A stretch of DNA of 35,004 nucleotides from a bacterium (GCA_023145965.1 JAGLDC010000033.1:1-35004), one strand, 5' to 3'; positions 15,902-25,213 are shown, counted from the stretch's first letter. The notes: generated by a model from the letters alone, not told the origin. Numbers and translations are program-made.

Positions 15902-18199
15902 ATGACCAATACAAAAACTTGTTTTTTAAATGTATTAGAAAACCTTTCAAGATGGCAGTTCATCTTAATTATAGCGCTAATTTGTATCCCACTTTTTTAT
16001 TTTGTTTTTAATCCACAACCGAGTATTCTAGATGACAATTTTCATTATATGAATCTTGCGAGACAATTATCCTCCGGCAAGGGTTATACAAACCCCTATT
16101 CGGTCGAACCGATACCGGAAACACATGTTGCGCCGGGTTATCCATTTGTTCTTTCTTTAATTATTAGAATAACAGGCCACGATAAACCAATAGTCGCATT
16201 TAAACTCTTCAATAATTTTTGTTTTTGGCTAGCCCTCGTTTTAATTGCGTTTATTTTCGATAAGCATTTAAAATTAAACCGTTGGGTAACACTTATATTC
16301 TCCTTATTTTTGTTGTTTAATTCGGAGATAGCCATGTTTGCTTCTATGGTTTCAACCGAAGCTCCCTTCCTTTGCTTTTCCGCTTTAACCATAGTATTTT
16401 TCCTTGAATACAGTATTGAGCGAAAACTTAGATATTTTATTCTAGCTATTTTGGCCACGGTAGCCGCTCTTTATATAAGGATACCCGGTGCGCCATTAGC
16501 AGTTGTATGTTTTATATGGTTGATATGGCGTAAGGAGTATAAAAAAGCTGCTCTTTATGCTCTGGCGGTGGGTTCTCTTGTTGGCATCTGGATATTGCCA
16601 TTATTATTAAAAGGTCAGTTTCTCTACACACAGCAAATTGCTCGCGCCGGGCTCGATACCTCTAAAATTGGGCATTACGATTCTTTTGTTACAAGGTATT
16701 TCCACCATTTTTTATCTTATTTCATGAAGTTTATTCCATCCCTGTTCATCCCAAGACATATTAAATTCCTTTATACCGGTTCCGAGGTTAGTATTTTCAG
16801 CTGGCTTGGATTAATCTTGGGGATTCCGATTTTGGTTTTTTCCATTATAGGTGTTGTAAGGACTTTCAAAGATAATAATAATCTTGTTACCTTTTATGCT
16901 GCTTTATATTTCATGATTTATTCAGTGTTCGCATCTCATGGAACCCGTTATGCAAGCTATGCTTTTCCCTTTCTTTTTTACTTAATCGCTGTTGGTCTAT
17001 GGTCATTCTTAGGCTGGTTGAAACTTGGGAAAAAGGCTCGAACTACATTTGTTATAATCCCCTTAATGTTTTTATTCCTATTTGAAGGTCTCCCTAGATA
17101 TTATGGCGATGTCCAACTTACCTCGAAAACCAGGAACCTATATAAGGCAAACGGCAATAGCTACGCGGAACTGTCAAGATTACACAGATACCAAAGAGAA
17201 GAATCGATTTTTCGAATGCACAAGGCTCTTCGGTGGTGCAAAAGCAATATCCCAAAAGACAAAATAATATTAGGCTCACAAATAAGGTCGGCAACTTTTA
17301 TAACAGACCATCGAGTTGTTTCACCTACATATTTGAAGAAATATTTTACTGCGGGCTATAAAGGATTTATAGCAGATAAAAGTATAACGGAAATAGACTC
17401 GCTTGGGAAATGGATGCTCGATAATCGTGTGGAATATGTTGTTCTCGATAAGGTTTATAATATTACCACCTTTTTTATAAGGCCATTAATGAGCCGTTAC
17501 CAAGACTGTTTTGATCAGGCCTATTCCACGGAAGCGCCAACAACCAGTATCTTCTCGGTCGATACTTCATGTTTAAGGGCTTCAATAACGAAGGGAAATG
17601 AAGATTTTATAAAATATTTTATCGATTTATACAAGGCAAAACTCATTGGTAATAAATATCTTCTCGATTCCCTTTTGAATGAAAATGATGATACTCTGGA
17701 TCAAATAAAAAAGATAATCATAACACACAGTTATCTTATGGACATACAATTGATGGAAAAAGCGGACATGTTTTTCGAAGGTGCTTGCATTAAATACCCT
17801 CACGACCCCGCTATATGGATGGCAAGGGGTATTGACCTAAATCAAAACGACAAGAATGAGCTTTCGATTATATCGCTCGAAAAGGCCAGAATTTTCGGGG
17901 CCAAAGAAGCAGAATGCTATAATAATATGGCTATAGCCTACGCTAACATGGGAGATTTAGAAAACTCCTTAAGGTGCTTTAAGCTTGCTGCAAAAAAAGA
18001 TCCATTCGATCCGGTGATATTTGAGAATATAATATTTGTCTATATTCGTTTGGGTGACGCAAAATCTGCTGAAGCTTTTATAGTAGAACAACTTGCCAGA
18101 ACAGATGTTGATAGCCTTTTCACAAAAAGAATGGAAAAAGCAAAAGGAAATTTTTACGATTGGAAAATCAGGAAAAATTCTAAAGGGTCAAGAGAATAA
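15902..18199 (+). CDS. Multi-spanning GT-C-type membrane glycosyltransferase with C-terminal TPR region
   Basis: A 765-aa membrane protein. The first TM helix is near residues 18-37, directly followed by SILDDNFHYMNLARQL, where D44-D45 and H48 sit in the first periplasmic loop as in ArnT/PMT-type GT-C enzymes using polyprenyl-phosphate sugars; PETHVAPGYPFVLSLI follows. About ten further hydrophobic segments run to about residue 400. A soluble region (about 420-580) is unrecognised. About 590-750 contains TPR-like helical pairs (DPAIWMARGIDLNQNDKNEL, AECYNNMAIAYANMGDLENS, DPVIFENIIFVYIRLGDAKS). It probably glycosylates a lipid or surface protein. Base composition is noticeably AT-rich beside ftsEX. 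A weak SD (GAGGT) precedes the ATG. Donor and acceptor are unknown. Confidence 0.75.
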   Translation: MTNTKTCFLNVLENLSRWQFILIIALICIPLFYFVFNPQPSILDDNFHYMNLARQLSSGKGYTNPYSVEPIPETHVAPGYPFVLSLIIRITGHDKPIVAFKLFNNFCFWLALVLIAFIFDKHLKLNRWVTLIFSLFLLFNSEIAMFASMVSTEAPFLCFSALTIVFFLEYSIERKLRYFILAILATVAALYIRIPGAPLAVVCFIWLIWRKEYKKAALYALAVGSLVGIWILPLLLKGQFLYTQQIARAGLDTSKIGHYDSFVTRYFHHFLSYFMKFIPSLFIPRHIKFLYTGSEVSIFSWLGLILGIPILVFSIIGVVRTFKDNNNLVTFYAALYFMIYSVFASHGTRYASYAFPFLFYLIAVGLWSFLGWLKLGKKARTTFVIIPLMFLFLFEGLPRYYGDVQLTSKTRNLYKANGNSYAELSRLHRYQREESIFRMHKALRWCKSNIPKDKIILGSQIRSATFITDHRVVSPTYLKKYFTAGYKGFIADKSITEIDSLGKWMLDNRVEYVVLDKVYNITTFFIRPLMSRYQDCFDQAYSTEAPTTSIFSVDTSCLRASITKGNEDFIKYFIDLYKAKLIGNKYLLDSLLNENDDTLDQIKKIIITHSYLMDIQLMEKADMFFEGACIKYPHDPAIWMARGIDLNQNDKNELSIISLEKARIFGAKEAECYNNMAIAYANMGDLENSLRCFKLAAKKDPFDPVIFENIIFVYIRLGDAKSAEAFIVEQLARTDVDSLFTKRMEKAKGNFYDWKIRKNSKGSRE

Positions 18200-18441
18200 T
18201 TTTTTTGGCTTTCTGGGTCTTGCTTTTATTTGTATAAAACCGATTAAGACTAATGATGGTATAATATATTGTTGTGTAATGGCTTAAATATATTTTACTT
18301 CTGTTTAATTAACGATCATATGAGATATTTCGATATTCAAAACGGCTAGTTTATCTTTCAAGATCGACGGCATTTCGTTTCATTTTTCTATTGCTTTAAA
18401 TAAGCCCTTGATATTGTTTATTGCAGAATATATCTTGTTTT

Positions 18442-19122
18442 ATGAGTATTTTACGCTTCGATAGAGTTGGCAAAGCATACAGCAAAAGATGGATTGCGCT
18501 TTCAGATGTGAGTTTTACCATCGAAAAAGGAGAATTCGTTTTTCTTGTCGGTTCTTCCGGGGCGGGCAAGAGCACTCTTCTTTCACTTATCTTTATGGAA
18601 CAACACCCTGACTCCGGAACTGTTGAAGTTGTTGGGTTTGACTCGAAATCGATAGATATTTCGGCAGTGCCTAATCTCAGGCGAAAGCTCGGTGTTGTTT
18701 TTCAGAATTTTCGTCTTCTACCGGACATGACTGCTGAAGAGAATGTGGCTTTTGCGCTCAAGGTAACTGGCCAGCCTCGGAAGTTTATTAAGAAAAGAAC
18801 ATTCGAGCTTTTGGCAAAAATGGGGCTTTCGCACAAAGCAAAATCATTCCCACACGAGCTTTCGGGCGGCGAAAAACAGCGCATAGCTATCGCCCGTGCG
18901 CTGGCAAATTCGCCGCTCTTGCTTTTAGCCGATGAACCAACCGGCAATCTTGATCCTCGTGCAACCGACGAGTTTGTCGAGTTGCTGATGGAAATAAACG
19001 CTCAGGGAACAGCAATACTCATGGCCACTCACGACACAGACCTTATAGATCGTGTCCCAATGCGTGTTCTGGAGCTTGAGAACGGTGTTTTAGTGGGTGA
19101 CCGTCCGAGGGGGATCGAATGA
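18442..19122 (+). CDS. ftsE: Cell-division ABC transporter ATP-binding protein FtsE
   Basis: A 226-aa ATPase starting MSILRFDRVGKAYSKRWIAL. Walker A GSSGAGKS at 37-44, Q-loop VVFQNFRLLPDMTAEENV, signature LSGGEKQR, Walker B LLLLADEPTGNLDPR and H-loop ATHD. The QNFRLLPD and PTGNLDP segments are typical of FtsE. With FtsX it couples the division ring to activation of periplasmic peptidoglycan hydrolases. I chose ATG 18442 because FtsE normally starts there; an in-frame TTG at 18421 would add seven residues. No SD is visible. A weak TTGATA-17-TATCTT (18408-18436) would place transcription initiation almost on the ATG. The stop overlaps ftsX by 4 nt. Confidence 0.93.
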   Translation: MSILRFDRVGKAYSKRWIALSDVSFTIEKGEFVFLVGSSGAGKSTLLSLIFMEQHPDSGTVEVVGFDSKSIDISAVPNLRRKLGVVFQNFRLLPDMTAEENVAFALKVTGQPRKFIKKRTFELLAKMGLSHKAKSFPHELSGGEKQRIAIARALANSPLLLLADEPTGNLDPRATDEFVELLMEINAQGTAILMATHDTDLIDRVPMRVLELENGVLVGDRPRGIE

Positions 19123-19976
19123 GGGCGATACTTTTCGCTATAGGGCAGGCATTTTCGTCGTTTTGGAGAAGAAGTTTTATCACTTTTCTGTCGATAGTAA
19201 CTATCACTATAGCAATGGTTATTCTCGGTGCGTTTTTGCTTATTTCACTTAATCTAAGGGGCGCAATAGGCAACCTTAAGAGTCAGGTCCAACTCGAGTT
19301 TTATATTGAGGATGGCGCTACAAAGGCCGATGCATCGACGCTTATAGAGTCTATCAAAGCCGAGAAGGGTGTTGAATCGGTTGAGTTTGTCACTGCAGAA
19401 CGCGCCAAGCTAGAGTTTATCGACGAATATGGGAAGGAGCTTCTTGCAGGACTTCCAAAAAATCCATTTCCCCCATCGATACGTGTCGAACTAGCAAAAG
19501 ACCTTACTATAGGCGATGTTCTCGATTCACTTACGGAGAAATATCGAGATGACAAGCTTATTATCGAGCTCTCTGCGCCTAATAAAATTGCTCACAGCCT
19601 GGCAAAGGCCAGTCAAATATCTCTACTCCTTACAGGGTTGTGGGGTCTCGTTCTTCTTATTGCCGCAACCACTATTATCACTAACACCGTGAAACTTGCT
19701 ATCTCCCAGCGCGGAGAGAGCATTAAGGTGATGCAACTGGTTGGGGCATCTCGGAACTTCGTTCGGCTTCCATTCTTGCTCGAAGGTTTGATTCACGGTC
19801 TTGTATCCGGTGCACTGGCCTGGCTTATTCTTTGGGTGCTTTCGGAGGGTGCGGATTATATTTTACCATCCCTTATTCCCTTACCACTTCCCTGGAATAT
19901 CTCGATAGTATTATTGGGTGGAGTCTTCGGAGCACTTGGTAGCACAATAGCCCTTAGACGATATCTTCGATATTAA
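19119..19976 (+). CDS. ftsX: Cell-division ABC transporter permease FtsX
   Basis: A 285-aa membrane protein with FtsX topology. A first TM is at about 19-44 (FITFLSIVTITIAMVILGAF), then a periplasmic domain about 50-160 (LEFYIEDGATKADASTLIES, GVESVEFVTAERAKLEF, PFPPSIRVEL), then three TMs with the cytoplasmic TVKLAISQRGESIKVMQLVGASRNFVRLPFLLEGL loop characteristic of the family. ATGA overlap with ftsE shows translational coupling. It relays FtsE ATPase action to murein hydrolase activators in the periplasm. A hairpin repeat and a second stem-loop lie just downstream, the likely end of the transcript. Confidence 0.93.
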   Translation: MRAILFAIGQAFSSFWRRSFITFLSIVTITIAMVILGAFLLISLNLRGAIGNLKSQVQLEFYIEDGATKADASTLIESIKAEKGVESVEFVTAERAKLEFIDEYGKELLAGLPKNPFPPSIRVELAKDLTIGDVLDSLTEKYRDDKLIIELSAPNKIAHSLAKASQISLLLTGLWGLVLLIAATTIITNTVKLAISQRGESIKVMQLVGASRNFVRLPFLLEGLIHGLVSGALAWLILWVLSEGADYILPSLIPLPLPWNISIVLLGGVFGALGSTIALRRYLRY

Positions 19977-20025
19977 TCTCCGATTTCTATTTTAAAGCGG
20001 ATATAAAACCTAAACCGCCCTTCCC

Positions 20026-20073
20026 GGGGGGCGTCGGCCTTCTTGACCTTCGGTCTCGAAGGCAAGCATGAGG
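20026..20073. repeat. Dispersed hairpin repeat, copy B
   Basis: Same architecture as the copy at 7949-7999. GGGGGGCGTCG leads into hairpin 20037-20063: outer stem GCCTTC/GAAGGC, internal loop TT/TC, inner stem GACC/GGTC, triloop TTC; then AAGCATGAGG. The inner stem differs from copy A (AGCC/GGCT) but keeps full pairing, so the structure rather than the bases seems conserved. It lies 60 nt after ftsX. Confidence 0.7.
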
Positions 20074-20128
20074 TTGGCTAAAAATCGAGCACATAGGTAT
20101 TATTCCGCACCAACCTCCTGCTAATTTC

Positions 20129-20163
20129 TTCGCCGTTGGAAAGCGAGCTTTCCTTTGGGCGAA
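20129..20163 (+). other. Two-part stem-loop between ftsX and the next promoter
   Basis: TTCGCC pairs with GGCGAA (20129-20134 / 20158-20163), enclosing GGAAAG-CGAG-CTTTCC (20138-20153). It could end ftsEX transcription or insulate the promoter at 20191; there is only a short TTT inside the structure and no downstream T run. The remainder of 19977-20190 shows nothing else. Confidence 0.45.
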
Positions 20164-20190
20164 TAAATCCGACGCCCCCCTGGCGCAGGG

Positions 20191-20219
20191 TTGACATGTT
20201 ATAACTAAAACTGTATTTT
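20191..20219 (+). promoter_or_regulatory. Promoter of the barrel/two-component gene run
   Basis: TTGACA (20191-20196), 17 bp, TATTTT (20214-20219). Predicted start near 20226, with AGGAG directly before ATG 20245, a short leader. Confidence 0.65.
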
Positions 20220-20244
20220 AGTAGAAATTCATTTAGGAGAAAAA

Positions 20245-21390
20245 ATGCGGTATTTAGTTTTATTTTTAACACTGGCTGGTGTTTGTTTTTCGGGGTGGTT
20301 TTTCATTCCTGGGGCTTATTGGACATTTCAGGATGGTGGAATAGGTTTTTTGTATATACAAGGGGAATACGAAAAATTTGGATGGAACGCCGACGCGCGT
20401 TATTCATTTAAAAGTGACTACTGGTTGGACACTGAATTCAGAGCTAAACTAATCGGCGAGATGACTTCTGTTAGATTCGATTATTCGCGCGATTCTCTAG
20501 AGGAGGACTGGCGTCGTTATCTTAGTGATACATCAACCATGTCCGAATATATAGCATCGGAATATTCTATTTATCTTCGCCAGTTTTTCAATTCCGGCAA
20601 GACAAACAAATTTTCGTTATATACTGGAATTAAACATGGTGATTACACTTCTCCCTTGACTTTCATCCCGACATCGAGCACATATGATTCGACAGAGGAA
20701 ATCCGCGTAGCTGACGCTATAGACATTGGTGGCGAGTTTTCTATCGACAGTAGAGACGACCCGGAGAATCCTGAAACGGCGTATTACCTTAAAATCCGCT
20801 TTGGTGGCCTTATTTTTCCCTCAGACAAAAATACGCTTTTCGACTATATGGATGCCGAACAACTAACCGACCCGGACAAAGAATGGCCTCTTAAGGCTAC
20901 GGGCTATATAGAGCTCGACCAACGCTTTTATGGTAAGCTTCAAACCAAGGAAGTTCCATTTCCTCTTATTTTGGCAATGCGAATCGCGGTGGGTCATCAC
21001 CTAACAGAAGTTCCACAGCTCGTAGCCTTTAAAGCCGGGCGGGATAATTTTCTTCGTGGTATCGATAAACGCCACCTTATGGGCACGAGCTATTATATAA
21101 TGTCAGGGGAACTCCGAGCACAGGTCTGGGAGGAGAGTTATACACCATGGATATTGCTTCACTGGATAATCCCGGGATACGAAAACCCAAGGCCGATACT
21201 AGAGCTTGCTCCATTTCTTGAATTTGCTAAGGTTTACGGTGATTATGTCCGTAATGACGAGCAACAGATGACCATCGGTTTGGGACTTCGCTGGGTTTTC
21301 ACCGATTACACAGTCGTTCGTTACGATTTCGCATATTGGCCGAAAGGCAAAACCTTTGGAGCCTATTTCTCGTTTGAGCCGAGCATATAG
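20245..21390 (+). CDS. Outer-membrane beta-barrel protein, D15/Omp85 surface-antigen-like
   Basis: A 381-aa protein with a signal peptide (MRYLVLFLTLAGVCFSG) and alternating-hydrophobicity strands to the end. Segments such as FSLYTGIKHGDYTS, GGEFSIDSRDDPENPETAYYLKIRFGG, RDNFLRGIDKRHLMGTSYYIMSGELRAQ and LGLRWVFTDYTVVRYDFAYW resemble the C-terminal barrel of the bacterial surface antigen (D15) family, including an 'LRG' turn followed by an 'xELR' strand. No POTRA domains are present, so it is a stand-alone barrel and not BamA or TamA. It ends 3 nt before a sensor-kinase gene and shares its promoter, which suggests a linked envelope function. The exact role is unknown. Confidence 0.7.
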   Translation: MRYLVLFLTLAGVCFSGWFFIPGAYWTFQDGGIGFLYIQGEYEKFGWNADARYSFKSDYWLDTEFRAKLIGEMTSVRFDYSRDSLEEDWRRYLSDTSTMSEYIASEYSIYLRQFFNSGKTNKFSLYTGIKHGDYTSPLTFIPTSSTYDSTEEIRVADAIDIGGEFSIDSRDDPENPETAYYLKIRFGGLIFPSDKNTLFDYMDAEQLTDPDKEWPLKATGYIELDQRFYGKLQTKEVPFPLILAMRIAVGHHLTEVPQLVAFKAGRDNFLRGIDKRHLMGTSYYIMSGELRAQVWEESYTPWILLHWIIPGYENPRPILELAPFLEFAKVYGDYVRNDEQQMTIGLGLRWVFTDYTVVRYDFAYWPKGKTFGAYFSFEPSI

Positions 21391-21393
21391 AAA

Positions 21394-23358
21394 GTGAAAA
21401 ACACGCGCAGGATACTCCACCTGATATTGATGCTTTTGGCGATACTCGTGATAGTTATCGCAGTGGAGTGGTTCGCTCTTCGCGCTACCAAACTTGCTTT
21501 CAGCGAGCTTATGTTTCGCAATGGTCTCGGTTCCGCATCGGTATTAATCGAAGCATGCCGGACAGTCTATGGTTTTCAGGTTCTCCGAGAATTTGAGCGA
21601 GAAAGTCGGCTTATATTCGCATCTGAGTCCATCCCGGAATCCATAGGCCCTGGTGATGTCGAGAAAATTGCAAAACAATCACAACTTCCGCTTGTAGTCT
21701 TTACCGATTTCGATGCTAACATTATTTTTAAATCATCCTCAACATATAACGAACTTTTTAGTTGGTTAAACACTGTAAAAACCAACCTTCATCTAATATA
21801 TGACAACACGGAATCAACACAACTTTTTGGAATCGACCGCGAACTTCCGCTTGAAGAAGGGCCTAAAGGTTTAGCTATTCGAGTGAAAAACGGCGTGATT
21901 ATTCTCTTTGCGCCAGAGCCCACCTCGCGCGAACGCGAGGAGCTCACGCTTGGCAGAATGATAGGCCGGCTGGGCGAAAATCCTGAAGTCCGCTACCTCG
22001 CGCTTCAGGATACATCCGGATTTATATTCGCCACAAAAACCGTCAGAAAAATGAGCAGCCTTACCTCGGATGAGTTTCTGCAGAAAGTTGTCGAAACCGG
22101 CGAGGCTAATTCTCGATACGCCGATTTCTCAGGCGAACGCGTCTTCGAATTAGCCCTAAATTTCCCCCAGATGGGCCGATACAAGGGCATCCTTAGGATT
22201 GGTTTCTCAGCTGCGGATTACGACAGGCTTTTTCGAGGTTATGCCTTTCAAATAGGCGCCATCTTGGTGCTTGTTCTGATTGCTGCAGGGGGCATTATTG
22301 CCCTTAGTATGACCACCAGGCGCCTTTCTGCGCAAGTCGGGCTATCTGAAGCCATAGTTTCAGAGATGAATGCGGCTTGTCTTGCAATTAATCCCTCGGG
22401 TAAAATCTCCCTTATTAATCCAGTAGCTGTAAAACTATTTGGCTTGTCCTCGCGCGAGATATGCGGAAAATCATATGTAGCCACTTTTCCCGAGGATATA
22501 CTCGGCCTACAGAAAGTCCTCAAAACCAAAAGGGCCTATATTGCTCGAACCGAGATAAAAACTCCATCGGGTGTTCGTCTTCTAGATATTTCGGCTAACA
22601 AACTCGTCGAAGGCGGCGCATTCGCAGTTGCAGAAGATATCACTGATATTATCGAATTGAAAAAAGAGGCCGCAAGTGTCGAACATCTCAGAGCCTTGGG
22701 CGAGCTTACTGCTGGCGTTGCACACGAAATACGCAATCCCCTTAATGCGATAGGAATAGTCGCACAAAGACTTTCAGCCGAATTCACCCCGATGGAAGAC
22801 GAAGTCGAATACCTCGATATGCTTAAAAATCTACGAGTCGAGATTTCTCGTCTGGATAATATCGTTAGGGAATTTATTGGGCTTTCCGCGCCGTTGGCGC
22901 CCAACTTATCCTTTAAGCCAATAGACCCCTTGCTTGCCGAGATAGAAGCCGCCGGAAGGCTCCGTGCCGAGGGTTCGGGTATAGATTTCGAGTCGAAAAT
23001 AGATTTTTCCGGCCACATCGAATTCGATGACGATCAACTTAAAAAGGCCCTTCTTAACCTTATTAAAAATGCTGTCGAGGCCACGCCTAAAGGCGGTAAA
23101 ATAAAATTAAAAGCCTATAAACTTGCTGACGAATTATGTATTTCCGTTTGGGATAGCGGGCCACCAGTTCCAAATAAAATAATCGAAAAATTAGGAAAAC
23201 CTTTCGTCAGTGCAGGCAAGGAGGGTGGCACAGGGATAGGCCTGTTTGTTACGTTCCGCGTTGCAAAAGACCACGGAGGAAGAATAGAGGTTGACACTGG
23301 AGAAAACGGCACCGACTTCCGCTGCGTTTTACCAATACCCACAAAAGGAAGGAAATAA
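21394..23358 (+). CDS. Membrane sensor histidine kinase (periplasmic sensor, PAS, HisKA, HATPase)
   Basis: A 654-aa kinase starting at GTG 21394, three bases after the barrel gene. TM1 about 7-30, periplasmic sensor about 31-283, TM2 about 284-306, PAS about 318-420 (EMNAACLAINPSGKISLINP), HisKA with phospho-acceptor H444 in GVAHEIRNPLNAIGI, and HATPase with N-box NLIKNAVEATPKGG, G1 WDSGPPVP and G2 GGTGIGLF. This is the NtrB/AtoS-like type that pairs with sigma-54 activators, and the next gene is one. The sensor region is not a recognised domain and the signal is unknown. Placement behind an outer-membrane barrel suggests it monitors the envelope; that is inference. Confidence 0.92.
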   Translation: MKNTRRILHLILMLLAILVIVIAVEWFALRATKLAFSELMFRNGLGSASVLIEACRTVYGFQVLREFERESRLIFASESIPESIGPGDVEKIAKQSQLPLVVFTDFDANIIFKSSSTYNELFSWLNTVKTNLHLIYDNTESTQLFGIDRELPLEEGPKGLAIRVKNGVIILFAPEPTSREREELTLGRMIGRLGENPEVRYLALQDTSGFIFATKTVRKMSSLTSDEFLQKVVETGEANSRYADFSGERVFELALNFPQMGRYKGILRIGFSAADYDRLFRGYAFQIGAILVLVLIAAGGIIALSMTTRRLSAQVGLSEAIVSEMNAACLAINPSGKISLINPVAVKLFGLSSREICGKSYVATFPEDILGLQKVLKTKRAYIARTEIKTPSGVRLLDISANKLVEGGAFAVAEDITDIIELKKEAASVEHLRALGELTAGVAHEIRNPLNAIGIVAQRLSAEFTPMEDEVEYLDMLKNLRVEISRLDNIVREFIGLSAPLAPNLSFKPIDPLLAEIEAAGRLRAEGSGIDFESKIDFSGHIEFDDDQLKKALLNLIKNAVEATPKGGKIKLKAYKLADELCISVWDSGPPVPNKIIEKLGKPFVSAGKEGGTGIGLFVTFRVAKDHGGRIEVDTGENGTDFRCVLPIPTKGRK

Positions 23359-24681
23359 ATGCAACCGAATATAATGTTGGTCGATGATGAGAGTAGCGGT
23401 AGAAAGCTATTGGGCAAATTTTTAAGCAAAAACGGATACGATGTCGCCGATTTCGCCAACGCCGAAAAGGCTTTGGAACAGTTTAAAAAACGGGGATTTG
23501 ATATTGCTCTCCTCGATGTCAAACTTCCGGGAATGAGCGGTATCGAACTCACTTCGAAACTCGTGGAAATAGACCCGAACCTTCCTGTGGTTCTCATTAC
23601 TGCGTTTGGCGGAGTAGATACTGCAGTGCAAGGCATGAAGGCCGGCGCGCAGGATTATCTCGTGAAACCCATAGACCTTGAAGAATTGAAGGTCGTCATC
23701 ATTAAACAGCTTGAAAAACGCCGTCTAGAAGACGAAAACCGCATACTTCGGGAGCAACTCGATGATCGCTTTTCAGAAGAAATGGTCGCCGAATCACCAC
23801 AGATGAATGAGGTTCTTTCCATAATATCCCGAGTGGCTCCTACCGACGCGCCAGTTCTTATAACCGGCGAATCTGGAGTGGGCAAAGAACTTGTTGCAAG
23901 AACAATACACGATGCCAGCGGGCGCAAAGGCGCGTTTATTCCGATTAATTGTGCCGCAATCCCCGATAATCTCATCGAGAGCGAACTTTTCGGTGCTGAA
24001 CCGGGGGCATACACTGGCGCAACAAAAAGAATGCGCGGAAAAATCGAACTTGCCGATGGCGGAACACTATTTCTAGACGAAGTAGCGGAGATAGCTCTCA
24101 AACTTCAACCGAAAATGCTTCGATTCCTGCAAGAAGGATCGTTTTTCCGACTGGGAGGTAACACTCAAGTTACACCATCGGTGAGGTTGATTTCGGCCAC
24201 CAATCGGGATGTCCGAGCGATGGTCGAGAAGGGCGAGATGCGCGATGACCTATATTACCGCCTTGCTGTAATAAGCCTTGAAATACCACCGCTAAGAGAA
24301 CGCAGACAAGACCTAATCGCCCTCACAAATAAAATCGTTGAGAAATTTATTAAGAAACACGGCAAGAACATAAAGGGATTATCTAAAGCCGCACATGACG
24401 TCTTGATTCGTCATACATGGCCGGGAAATGTTCGCGAGCTTATTAACACTCTCGAACGTGCCATAATCCTGGCGCGCGGTGATCTAATCATACCAGAAGA
24501 TTTGCAGCTTACAAATTCGATATATTCAGCAACTTCAGAGCTCTTAACCGATGTCGAACGCGCACATATAAATCGCGTGTTGGAAGAAACCGACTGGCAA
24601 ATGAACCTCGCAGCCGATCGCCTCGGCATCCATCGCAACACACTCAGAAACAAGATAAACGAATACGGGCTTGAACAGTAG
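23359..24681 (+). CDS. NtrC-family sigma-54-dependent response regulator
   Basis: A 440-aa regulator. Receiver domain 1-120 has the acidic pocket D9-D10, phospho-acceptor D53 and K103. The AAA+ domain about 145-370 has Walker A GESGVGKE at 170-177, the sigma-54 contact loop GAYTGA at 216-221 (Tyr for the common Phe, a tolerated variant), Walker B GGTLFLDEVAEI, and HTWPGNVREL. A Fis-type helix-turn-helix ends the protein (NLAADRLGIHRNTLRNKINE). ATG follows the kinase stop without a gap, with GGAAGG as SD. It is the cognate partner of the upstream kinase. Target promoters were not found in this window. Confidence 0.94.
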   Translation: MQPNIMLVDDESSGRKLLGKFLSKNGYDVADFANAEKALEQFKKRGFDIALLDVKLPGMSGIELTSKLVEIDPNLPVVLITAFGGVDTAVQGMKAGAQDYLVKPIDLEELKVVIIKQLEKRRLEDENRILREQLDDRFSEEMVAESPQMNEVLSIISRVAPTDAPVLITGESGVGKELVARTIHDASGRKGAFIPINCAAIPDNLIESELFGAEPGAYTGATKRMRGKIELADGGTLFLDEVAEIALKLQPKMLRFLQEGSFFRLGGNTQVTPSVRLISATNRDVRAMVEKGEMRDDLYYRLAVISLEIPPLRERRQDLIALTNKIVEKFIKKHGKNIKGLSKAAHDVLIRHTWPGNVRELINTLERAIILARGDLIIPEDLQLTNSIYSATSELLTDVERAHINRVLEETDWQMNLAADRLGIHRNTLRNKINEYGLEQ

Positions 24682-24705
24682 AGCTAAAAAGTGTTAATTA
24701 AAAAA

Positions 24706-25213
24706 CTAATTCAACTCCTCTTTTTGAGCTGTGGAGATTATGAATTTTGCTCGTTCGTATCCAATTAACTCAAGATTTTTCATTATTGACTCGTAAATTT
24801 CTTTCTCCATTCTGGGTTCCCTGCACAGTATCCATATATTTCCGGGAAAGCCCACTGACAACCGTATAATTATAGTTCTCATCGAGATCTATAATCCAAT
24901 AATGCGCCCAAAAAGGCCAGAAAAAGGTAACCTTGAGTTTGGCATTAGATTCCGATACTGATTTTGCTCGGCCTTTGGCATTATTAAGTTTTTCGCCACC
25001 TGCGAAATCCTTCCAGCATGTATTAAGGACGCGTATCTAGCCATTGCTCATGAGCTTATACTCGGCTGTTGCTGCCACACAATCATCTTTCTGAAATCTA
25101 ATTGGATAGCGCGCTATTTCGTGCCATTTCCCTAGATAGCGCTGAATATCGACCTTTTCCACTGTCTCTAATTCACCCTTAGGTTCCTGCTTGCATGCGT
25201 TAAAACCTAATAC
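24706..25213 (-). pseudogene. Lipocalin (Blc-like outer-membrane lipoprotein) pseudogene
   Basis: Reading the minus strand from 25213 gives VLGFNACKQEPKG, a lipobox remnant with its Cys, then VDIQRYLGKWHEIARYPIRF, the GxW lipocalin signature, then VAATAEYKLMSNG. A TAG at 25037-25039 interrupts the frame. It continues IRVLNTCWKDFAGGEKLNNA and VTFFWPFWAHYWIIDLDENY up to YTVVSG; near 24856-24861 the reading frame shifts, and the other frame carries on as FPGNIWILCREPRMEKEIYE and KNLELIGYERAKFIISTAQK to a stop at 24706. So one nonsense codon and one frameshift are present. The signal-peptide start is also missing: a TAG lies directly before the lipobox and the upstream Cache gene stop is only 5 nt away. 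Sequencing error could explain the internal lesions but not easily the lost N terminus. Confidence 0.85.
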
